Positions 52,847-59,397 of a stretch of DNA of 64,000 bases are shown piece by piece. The translations under genes were made by a program, and so were the position numbers. Within the stretch, counting starts at the first letter, position 1; each line of letters starts with the position of its first letter. The notes under the pieces were generated by a model. The model did no database searches. It had not been told where the DNA came from and saw only the letters and a program-made list of their open reading frames with translations. This stretch comes from Vogesella alkaliphila. GTDB taxonomy: Bacteria > Pseudomonadota > Gammaproteobacteria > Burkholderiales > Chromobacteriaceae. The stretch covers positions 1 to 64,000 of the forward strand of contig NZ_BMYW01000008.1 in the NCBI RefSeq assembly GCF_014652475.1, read 5' to 3'.

Positions 52847-54654
52847 GTCGCCACGGCGCTGACGCAGCGGTTGCGGCCCTGCTCCTTGGCCTGGCGCAAG
52901 GCGTGGGCCGCCTCGGCGATCAGGTCGTCGATGTCGTCGTGGCGGCGCAGGTCCAGCGTGGCGCAGCCGACGCTGACGCTGATAAAGCTGGACACCCGCG
53001 ACGCCGGGTGCGGCAGCTGCAGCGCGGCCACCGCCAGGCGCAGCTGTTCGGCCACGGCGGCGGCTTGCGCCTGGTCGTGCTGCGGCAGCAGCAGCAGCAG
53101 GGTGGCGCTCTTGATGCGCACCGCGAGGCCGGGGTGGGCCGCCAGCTGTGCCTGCAGCAGCCGGGCGATGCGCTGCAGGCAGTCGTCACCGGCCAGATGG
53201 CCGGCGTGGCTGTTATAGGCGGCGAACTGGTCGATGTCCAGCATCAGCGCCGACAGCGCCTGCTGGCGCAGGAAGGCCTGCTCGAACAGCGGCTGCTTGT
53301 CCTGCTGCAGGCGGCTGACGCTGGCCAGCCCGGTCAGGCCGTCGCAGTGGCTCTGTGCCTGCAGCCTGGCGTTGGCCGCGGCCAGCTGCTGGGTCAGCGT
53401 CTCCTGCTGTTGCAGTAGCTGGTGACGCAGCAGCAGCCCGGCCAGCTGTTCGGCGAACAGCCGCAGCAGGGTCAGCTCCTTGTCCAGCCAGTCGTGCTGG
53501 CGATTGACCACCTCGCAGCCGAAGATGCCGTGCAGCGGCGCCGCGTGATCGAGCGCGATCAGCACCAGGCTGTGGATGCCGTGCTCGGCCAGCAGCAGGC
53601 GCTCGCCGTGGCCGTCCGGCGGAATCTCTTCCAGCCGGCTGATGGTGAGTTGCGCCTGTTGCCGCAATTGCGGCAGCAGCCACGGCGAGTGCTGCAGCGG
53701 CGTGTGCAGGTAAAAGCCGCTGTCCGGCGGCAACTGGGCGTGTTGCCAGCTGATGTGTTGCTGCAGCGCCTGCCGTTCGTCCAGCAGCAGCAGGTAGCAG
53801 CGGTCGACGCCCAGCAGGTGGCCGATGCGCGCCAGCGCGTCGGTGACGGCGTCGTGCTGCTCGGCCGGCGGCAGGCGCAGGAAGCTGTGCGACAGCCGGG
53901 CCAGCAGTTGCTGCGAGCGGGTCAGCTGGTCGAGTTCGGTGGTGCGCTGGCTGGCCAGTTCGCTGAGCTGTTCGCGCTGCTTTTGCAGCTCGTTGCCGCG
54001 CAGCTGTTGTTGCTGCAGCTGCTCCTGCCAGTTCTGGCGATAGCGCTGCAGCTGTTTGCCAAGCTGGCCCAGCTCGCGCCCGCCGTCGGCCAGCGGCAGC
54101 GCTTGTTCCTTTTGCAGCTGGCCGAGCAGCTGCTCCAGCGGGCGCAGCAGCTGGCGCTGCATGAAGTGGCGGCACAGCAGCAGCATCAGCAGCATGGCGG
54201 CCATCAGGCTGCCGGCGAACAGCAGGCTGCCAAGGCGCAGTTGCTGCAGCAGCTCCTGCTGGCCGAGGTGCAGGCGCAGGCTGGCCAGCGGCTGGTTGCC
54301 GGAGCGTTCGGACTGTACCGGGAAATCGCGTATCCACTCGCTGTGCGCCGTCGGGTGCAGCTGGCTGCTCTGGCGCTGGCCGAGGTTGGTGATCAGCTCG
54401 ACGCGGTTGACGCCGTCGAGCTGGTTGATGCTTTCCAGCAGCTGCTGGGTGTTGTGCTGGTCGAGGTCCCACACGCTTTGCGCCAGCACGCCGACGAAGC
54501 GCTGCTCCACCAACGTGTGCAGCTGCGCCAGCCGCTGCTCGATATCGCGCAGGCCGAGCAGGTAGTGGGTGCCGCCGCCGAGCGCGCCCAGCAACAGCAG
54601 GCATAGCACGCCGCGCCATTGCAGGCGGCTGGATAAGGAATTGGTAGCGGCCAC
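52843..54654 (-). CDS. Membrane sensor with GAF-like and degenerate GGDEF domains
   Basis: About 603 residues from GTG 54654. Two membrane helices (about 13-32 and 142-162) flank a periplasmic domain; a Gln/Leu-rich coiled coil, a GAF-like domain (about 235-400) and a C-terminal GGDEF fold (about 430-600) follow. The fold is recognisable (CDGLTGLASVSRL, LMLDIDQFAAYNSHAGHLAG) but the signature expected after Val-Arg is replaced: it reads RIKSATLLLLLP where R-x-GGDEF should be. It therefore should not make cyclic di-GMP and may be a binding or scaffold protein. An upstream GTG at 54729 lies in the lrp terminator and is unlikely. Confidence 0.85.
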   Translation of the reverse strand: MAATNSLSSRLQWRGVLCLLLLGALGGGTHYLLGLRDIEQRLAQLHTLVEQRFVGVLAQSVWDLDQHNTQQLLESINQLDGVNRVELITNLGQRQSSQLHPTAHSEWIRDFPVQSERSGNQPLASLRLHLGQQELLQQLRLGSLLFAGSLMAAMLLMLLLCRHFMQRQLLRPLEQLLGQLQKEQALPLADGGRELGQLGKQLQRYRQNWQEQLQQQQLRGNELQKQREQLSELASQRTTELDQLTRSQQLLARLSHSFLRLPPAEQHDAVTDALARIGHLLGVDRCYLLLLDERQALQQHISWQHAQLPPDSGFYLHTPLQHSPWLLPQLRQQAQLTISRLEEIPPDGHGERLLLAEHGIHSLVLIALDHAAPLHGIFGCEVVNRQHDWLDKELTLLRLFAEQLAGLLLRHQLLQQQETLTQQLAAANARLQAQSHCDGLTGLASVSRLQQDKQPLFEQAFLRQQALSALMLDIDQFAAYNSHAGHLAGDDCLQRIARLLQAQLAAHPGLAVRIKSATLLLLLPQHDQAQAAAVAEQLRLAVAALQLPHPASRVSSFISVSVGCATLDLRRHDDIDDLIAEAAHALRQAKEQGRNRCVSAVAT

Positions 54655-54716
54655 TGCGGATCCCGTTTTGCTGAGCAAGGTGTTCTGGATGATAGCGGAA
54701 TGGGGCTGCGGCAGGA

Positions 54717-54739
54717 AATGCCCCCGCACGGGGCGGGGG
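54717..54739 (-). terminator. Terminator of the Lrp-type gene
   Basis: On the minus strand TGCCCCCGC, loop, GCGGGGGCA then TTTCC. Short U-run, but well placed nine bases after the stop. Confidence 0.7.
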
Positions 54740-54747
54740 CAGGGGGC

Positions 54748-55230
54748 TTACGGATTGAGGTGCGAGATCGGCAGCGAGGTGGTCTGCTTGAATTCCTTCA
54801 GCACGAAGCTGGACTTCACGTCCTCCACCCCCGGCTGCTGCAGCAGGTCATCCATCACGAAGCGCGAGAAGTGCTCCAGATCCTCGAAGTACACCTGCAG
54901 CAGGTAGTCCATCTCGCCGGTCATCGCGTAGCAGTTGACCACTTCCGGCCAGCGCTGCACCGCGTCCATGAAGCCCTGCAGATGGGCGTTGCCGCGCTTT
55001 TCCAGCGTGACGCGCACGAAGGCCTGCAGGCCGAGGCCGATCTTGGCCGGGTCCAGCAGCGCCACGTACTGGCGGATGACGCCGGAGTCTTCCAGCTGCT
55101 TCAGGCGGCGCAGGCAGGGCGACGGCGACAGGGCCACCTTTTCCGCCAGTTCCACGTTGGTCAGCCTGCCATTGGCCTGCAATGCGGCCAACATTTTTAT
55201 ATCTGTCTTGTCCAGGGGTGCCGTAGGCAT
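54748..55230 (-). CDS. Lrp/AsnC-family transcriptional regulator
   Basis: A 160-residue regulator: AsnC-type winged helix (LDKTDIKMLAALQANGRLTN, then VELAEKVALSPSPCLRRLKQLE) and a RAM ligand-binding domain with TLEKRGNAHLQGF and AMTGEMDYLLQVYFED. ATG 55230 has AGGAG five bases upstream. It is divergent from hppD across 260 AT-rich bases and may sense an aromatic amino acid and control hppD; this is inferred from position only. A short motif core (55183-55192) encodes MLAALQ near the N-terminus. Confidence 0.92.
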   Translation of the reverse strand: MPTAPLDKTDIKMLAALQANGRLTNVELAEKVALSPSPCLRRLKQLEDSGVIRQYVALLDPAKIGLGLQAFVRVTLEKRGNAHLQGFMDAVQRWPEVVNCYAMTGEMDYLLQVYFEDLEHFSRFVMDDLLQQPGVEDVKSSFVLKEFKQTTSLPISHLNP

Positions 55231-55490
55231 GTTATCTCCTGATAATGGGTTTGCTCTGGAATATTGTTTTAAGTTTTTTGTTTTCTCGGCACTATATCGC
55301 AAGAAAATTGCGGTTGAGTTTACTTAGAATAAAGCGCCTGAGCCAGACATTTTACACGGTGACACCAGATCGCCGGATATTGTCTACATCATGCGGCCGC
55401 GACTGCGTCCGGCACGCAACGGCAAGCCGGGCGCCCCGAATACGGCACCACAGAGACAGCGTCGACCACGACGCGCAAGAGGAGAGATGA
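55231..55490. promoter_or_regulatory. Divergent AT-rich control region between the Lrp-type gene and hppD
   Basis: 260 bases, notably AT-rich at 55240-55335 (runs such as TTTTAAGTTTTTTGTTTTC), unlike the rest of the window. This suits Lrp-type binding and curved DNA. Promoter boxes could not be fixed with confidence. Confidence 0.5.
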
Positions 55491-56567
55491 ATGAAAATGG
55501 AACATCAACTGATGAATCCGCTGGCAACCGATGGTTTCGAGTTTGTCGAGTACACCGCCCCCAACGCCGAAGGCGTCGAAAAGCTGAAAGCGCTGTTCCT
55601 GTCGCTCGGCTTCATCGAGATCGCGCGCCATCGCAGCAAGAACGTCAGCCTGTTCCGCCAGGGCGACATCAACTTCATCCTCAACGCCGAGCGCACCCAG
55701 CCGGCCTCCGAGTTCGCCACCGTGCACGGTCCGTCCGCCTGCGCCATGGCCTGGCGCGTCAAGGATGCCGCCAAGGCTTACGACTACGCGCTGGCGCACG
55801 GCGCCAAGCCCTACGTGCGCCCGGTCGGCGCCATGGAGCTGAACATCCCGGCGGTGGAAGGCATCGGCGGCTCGGCCCTGTACTTCGTCGACCGCTACGG
55901 CCACGACAAGGACATCTACGAGATCGACTTCGTGCCGCTGGAAGGCGTCGACCAGCACCCGGCCGGCGTCGGCCTGAAGGTGATCGATCACCTGACCCAC
56001 AACGTGATCCGCGGCAACATGGAGAAGTGGGGCTCGTTCTACGAGAACATCGCCAACTTCCGCGAAATCCGCTACTTCGACATCGAAGGCAAGCTCACCG
56101 GCCTGGTGTCCAAGGCGATGACCAGCCCCTGCGGCAAGATCCGCATCCCGATCAACGAATCGTCGGACGACAAGAGCCAGATCGAGGAATTCCTGAAGCA
56201 GTACAACGGCGAGGGCATCCAGCACATCGCGCTGACCACCGATGACATCTACACTACGGTGGAAACGCTGAAGGCGCGCGGCACCCGCTTCCTCGACACC
56301 CCGGACACCTACTACGCCAAGGTCGACCAGCGCGTGCCGAACCACGGCGAGGACCTGGCGCGGCTGCAGAAGAACAGCATCCTGATCGACGGCGCGCCGG
56401 TGGAAGGCATCCTGCTGCAGATCTTCACCGAGACCGTGATCGGGCCGATCTTCTTCGAGATCATCCAGCGCAAGGGCAACGAGGGCTTCGGCGAAGGCAA
56501 CTTCCGCGCACTGTTCGAATCGATCGAGGAAGACCAGATCCGCCGCGGCGTGCTGAAGGCCGACTGA
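55491..56567 (+). CDS. hppD: 4-hydroxyphenylpyruvate dioxygenase
   Basis: A 358-residue Fe(II) enzyme turning 4-hydroxyphenylpyruvate into homogentisate in tyrosine breakdown. The two vicinal-oxygen-chelate halves are present; metal ligands are His in IDHLTHNV, His in GIQHIALTTDD and Glu in IFFEIIQRKG, with the C-terminal NEGFGEGNFRALFESIE helix. GGAGAG precedes the ATG. A motif-pair hairpin separates it from the fumarylacetoacetase-like gene. Confidence 0.97.
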   Translation: MKMEHQLMNPLATDGFEFVEYTAPNAEGVEKLKALFLSLGFIEIARHRSKNVSLFRQGDINFILNAERTQPASEFATVHGPSACAMAWRVKDAAKAYDYALAHGAKPYVRPVGAMELNIPAVEGIGGSALYFVDRYGHDKDIYEIDFVPLEGVDQHPAGVGLKVIDHLTHNVIRGNMEKWGSFYENIANFREIRYFDIEGKLTGLVSKAMTSPCGKIRIPINESSDDKSQIEEFLKQYNGEGIQHIALTTDDIYTTVETLKARGTRFLDTPDTYYAKVDQRVPNHGEDLARLQKNSILIDGAPVEGILLQIFTETVIGPIFFEIIQRKGNEGFGEGNFRALFESIEEDQIRRGVLKAD

Positions 56568-56601
56568 GCCCGCCGCATCACCGCGTGAACGCATAGCAGC
56601 A

Positions 56602-56634
56602 CAAGGTTGGCCGCAGCAGATTGCTGCGGCCAAC
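56602..56634. repeat. Inverted motif pair forming a hairpin after hppD
   Basis: GTTGGCCGCAGCA (56606-56618) and TGCTGCGGCCAAC (56622-56634) form a perfect 13-bp stem with a three-base loop. The left copy is an exact 14-base motif (56602-56615). No T-run follows, so it may only weakly terminate; the layout matches inverted uptake-sequence pairs of Neisseria. Confidence 0.85.
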
Positions 56635-56668
56635 GTGTATCGACACCGTTCCAGACGAGACCACCCAC

Positions 56669-57652
56669 ATGAAACTCGCCACCTACCAGAACAACACCCG
56701 CGACGGCCAGCTGATGGTCGTCAGCCGCGACCTCTCCCGCGCCGTCGCCGTACCGCAGATCGCCGCCACCCTGCAGCAGGCGCTGGACAACTGGGCGCAG
56801 GCCGAGCCGCAGCTGCAGCAGGTCTACATCGCGCTGAACCAGGGCGAGGCCGACGGCGCCGTCGCCTTCGACGCCACACGTTGCCATAGCCCGCTGCCGC
56901 GCGCCTACCAGTGGGCGGACGGCTCCGCCTACCTCAACCACGTCGAGCTGGTGCGCCGCGCGCGCGGCGCCGAGGTGCCGGAGAGCTTCTACCACGACCC
57001 GCTGATGTACCAGGGCGGCTCCGACGCCTTCCTGCCGCCGCAGGCGCCGATCCCGTTGCGCGACGAGGCGTGGGGGCTGGACTTCGAGGGCGAGGTGGCG
57101 GTGGTCACCGGCGACGTGCCGCTGGGCGCCGATGCCGCCGCGTGCGCCGGCCACATCCGCCTGCTGATGCTGGTCAACGACGTCACCCTGCGCAACCTGA
57201 TCCCGAACGAACTGGCCAAGGGCTTCGGCTTCTTCCAGAGCAAGCCGGCGACCGCGTTCTCGCCGGTGGCGGTGACCCCGGACGAACTGGGCGACGCGTG
57301 GCAGGACGGCAAGGTGCACCTGCCGCTGCTGGTTGACTACAACAATGCCTTCTACGGCAAGCCGAACGCCGGCGTCGAGATGCAGTTCAGCTTTCCGCAG
57401 CTGGTGGCGCACGTGGCCAAGACCCGCGAACTGGTCGCCGGCTCCATCGTCGGCTCCGGCACCGTGTCCAACCACGACCGCAGCACGGGCAGCTGCTGCC
57501 TGGCCGAACAGCGCATGATCGAGATCATCGACAGCGGCGCCGCGATCACCCCGTTCATGAAGGTGGGCGACACGGTGCGCATCGAGATGAAGGATGCCGC
57601 CGGCCACAGCATTTTCGGCGCCATCGCGCAGACGGTGGTCAAGCATGACTGA
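56669..57652 (+). CDS. Fumarylacetoacetate hydrolase family protein
   Basis: A 327-residue FAH-fold protein. Seen: LDFEGEVAVVTGDVPLG with metal-binding acids, LMLVNDVTLRNL, KGFGFFQSKPATAFSP and the SIVGSGTVSNHDRSTGSCCLAE segment. Its place between hppD and maiA points to fumarylacetoacetate cleavage to fumarate and acetoacetate, the last step of homogentisate breakdown. ATG 56669 (MKLATYQNN). The stop overlaps maiA by eight bases, so the two are coupled. Confidence 0.9.
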   Translation: MKLATYQNNTRDGQLMVVSRDLSRAVAVPQIAATLQQALDNWAQAEPQLQQVYIALNQGEADGAVAFDATRCHSPLPRAYQWADGSAYLNHVELVRRARGAEVPESFYHDPLMYQGGSDAFLPPQAPIPLRDEAWGLDFEGEVAVVTGDVPLGADAAACAGHIRLLMLVNDVTLRNLIPNELAKGFGFFQSKPATAFSPVAVTPDELGDAWQDGKVHLPLLVDYNNAFYGKPNAGVEMQFSFPQLVAHVAKTRELVAGSIVGSGTVSNHDRSTGSCCLAEQRMIEIIDSGAAITPFMKVGDTVRIEMKDAAGHSIFGAIAQTVVKHD

Positions 57653-58298
57653 CGCGGCCGGCCGCACGCTGTACGGCTACTTCCGTTCCTCGGCCGCCTA
57701 CCGCGTGCGCATCGCGCTGAACCTGAAAGGGCTGGCCTACGCCCAGGCGCCGGTCAGCCTGCTGCGCGGCGAGCAGCGCAGTGCCGATTACCTGGCGCTC
57801 AATCCGCAGGGGCTGGTGCCGGCGCTGCTGGACAACGGTGTGCTGTTGACGCAGTCGCTGGCCATCTGCGAGTACCTGGACGAAGCCTACCCGGACGGCG
57901 CGCGGTTGCTGCCGGACGGCGCGGTGGCGCGGGCGCAGGTGCGCGCGGTGGCGCAGGCCATCGCCTGCGACATCCACCCGCTCAACAACCTGCGCGTGCT
58001 GAATTACCTGAAGGCCGAGCTGGGACAGGGCGAAGATGCGCGCAATGGCTGGTACCGGCACTGGGTGGCGACGGGTTTTGCCGCGCTGGAGCGGCAGCTG
58101 GCCGGCAGTGCCGGGCAGTACTGCTTCGGCGACACGCCGACGCTGGCCGACGCCTGCCTGCTGCCGCAGGTGTTCAACGCGCAGCGCTTTGCCGTCGACA
58201 TGGGCGGCTATCCGCTGCTGGCCGGCATTGCGGCCAACCTCGAGCAGGTGCCGGCGTTTGCGGACGCCCATCCGTCGCGGCAGCCGGACGCGCAGTAA
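57645..58298 (+). CDS. maiA: Maleylacetoacetate isomerase (zeta-class GST)
   Basis: A 217-residue glutathione S-transferase of the zeta class with the signature YFRSSAAYRVRIALNLKG, then LNPQGLVPALL and SLAICEYLDEAYP. It isomerises maleylacetoacetate to fumarylacetoacetate, feeding the gene just upstream. Homogentisate dioxygenase (hmgA), needed between HppD and this enzyme, is not in the window. A motif core at 58229-58238 encodes AANLEQ near the C-terminus. Confidence 0.95.
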   Translation: MTDAAGRTLYGYFRSSAAYRVRIALNLKGLAYAQAPVSLLRGEQRSADYLALNPQGLVPALLDNGVLLTQSLAICEYLDEAYPDGARLLPDGAVARAQVRAVAQAIACDIHPLNNLRVLNYLKAELGQGEDARNGWYRHWVATGFAALERQLAGSAGQYCFGDTPTLADACLLPQVFNAQRFAVDMGGYPLLAGIAANLEQVPAFADAHPSRQPDAQ

Positions 58299-58304
58299 AT
58301 TGCG

Positions 58305-58330
58305 AAAACCGCCGTTATCGGCGGTTTTTT
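58305..58330 (+). terminator. Terminator after maiA
   Basis: AAAACCGCCG, loop TTAT, CGGCGGTTTT plus more T. Confidence 0.93.
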
Positions 58331-58409
58331 CCGGAAATGCCTTGACGCGCAAATTCTGATCTGCTTTAATGCGTGCCTCTGATGCAGCACGCAAGTGCTG
58401 CGGCAAAGG

Positions 58410-58485
58410 GGCCAATTAGCTCAGTTGGTAGAGCAACGGATTGAAAATCCGTGTGTCCTTGGTTCGATTCCGAGATTGGCCACCA
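58410..58485 (+). tRNA. tRNA-Phe (anticodon GAA), copy 1
   Basis: 76 bases with encoded CCA. Acceptor GGCCAAT / ATTGGCC, anticodon stem ACGGA / TCCGT with loop TTGAAAA giving GAA, T-loop GTTCGATTC. Confidence 0.97.
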
Positions 58486-58508
58486 CCTTTCCCCTGCGCC
58501 AGATGTTT

Positions 58509-58584
58509 GGCCAATTAGCTCAGTTGGTAGAGCAACGGATTGAAAATCCGTGTGTCCTTGGTTCGATTCCGAGATTGGCCACCA
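58509..58584 (+). tRNA. tRNA-Phe (anticodon GAA), copy 2
   Basis: Identical over all 76 bases to the first copy, from which it is separated by a 23-base spacer; evidently a tandem duplication in one transcript. Confidence 0.97.
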
Positions 58585-58590
58585 GACATG

Positions 58591-58625
58591 AAAAGCCGCA
58601 ATCCTCAACGGGTTGCGGCTTTTTG
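58591..58625 (+). terminator. Terminator of the tRNA-Phe pair
   Basis: AAAAGCCGCAATCC, loop TCAAC, GGGTTGCGGCTTTT with one wobble pair and T-tail. Confidence 0.9.
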
Positions 58626-58651
58626 CATTGCCGGCAGCGTATCCGAGCCGG

Positions 58652-58677
58652 AAAAACGGCGCCGCAAAGGGCGCCGT
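58652..58677 (-). terminator. Terminator of the MarC-family gene
   Basis: ACGGCGCC / GGCGCCGT stem; the A5 at 58652-58656 gives the U-run on the minus strand. Confidence 0.8.
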
Positions 58678-58693
58678 CGCCGCTGTGCCCGCT

Positions 58694-59293
58694 TCAGGCC
58701 AGCTTCTTGATGTAGGCGGCGACGCCCCCCAGCAGCATCTCGATCGAGATCGCGGTCAGCACCAGTCCCATCAGCCGCTCCAGCGCGGTAATCGCCTGTT
58801 CGCCGAGCAGTTTCTGCAGCCGGCCGGAGAACAGGAACACCAGCAGCGTCACCAGCATGGTCAGCGTCAGCGCGCCGACCCACTCCAGTATCCGTTCCGG
58901 CTCGCGCGTCGACATCAGCAGCACGGTGGCCATCGCCGACGGGCCGGCAATCAGCGGCACCGCGATCGGCACGATGAACGGCTCGCCGCTCAGCTGGTTG
59001 CCGGCGTGGCCGCCTTCGCCGGGGAAGATCATCTTCAGTGCGATCAGGAACAGGATCACGCCGCCGGCCACGCGCAGGCTCTCGTCGGTGAGGTGCATCA
59101 CCTCCAGGAAACCCTTGCCGAAGAACATGAAGGTCAAGAGTACGCTGAAGGCGATGAAGCACTCGCGAAACACCACGCGGCGGCGGCGCTCCGGCTTCAC
59201 CTGCTTCAGTGCCGAGATGAACAGCGGGATGTTGCCCAGCGGATCGGTGATCAGGATCAGCAGGATGGTGGCGGAGAGAAAGGATGTGTCCAT
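58694..59293 (-). CDS. MarC-family (UPF0056) membrane protein
   Basis: A 199-residue protein with six membrane helices. The family signature LITDPLGNIPLFISALK is at the N-terminus, followed by RECFIAFSVLLTFMFFGKG and PIAVPLIAGPSAMATVLL. It was once linked to antibiotic resistance in E. coli, a role not confirmed; some members are proposed amino acid exporters. ATG 59293 (MDTSFLSATI) has GAGG upstream. It is a single gene between terminators. Confidence 0.9.
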   Translation of the reverse strand: MDTSFLSATILLILITDPLGNIPLFISALKQVKPERRRRVVFRECFIAFSVLLTFMFFGKGFLEVMHLTDESLRVAGGVILFLIALKMIFPGEGGHAGNQLSGEPFIVPIAVPLIAGPSAMATVLLMSTREPERILEWVGALTLTMLVTLLVFLFSGRLQKLLGEQAITALERLMGLVLTAISIEMLLGGVAAYIKKLA

Positions 59294-59320
59294 GGCTGCC
59301 TCGGTGGGAGTGGATGGCAA

Positions 59321-59351
59321 AAGGGCGTGCGATGGATTATCGCACGCCCTT
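59321..59351 (-). terminator. Terminator of the THUMP methyltransferase gene
   Basis: AAGGGCGTGCGAT / ATCGCACGCCCTT, loop GGATT; minus-strand transcripts end in TTTTG. Confidence 0.88.
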
Positions 59352-59397
59352 GTTCAGAGGTTACTGCCATGCCCCGTTGCTGAACGGGGCTGTCGCA

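Noticed and set aside
54655-54729. Upstream GTG start (54729) for the GGDEF-like protein
   Set aside because: It would put the start codon inside the terminator of the preceding Lrp-type gene; GTG 54654 directly before the first membrane helix is more sensible.
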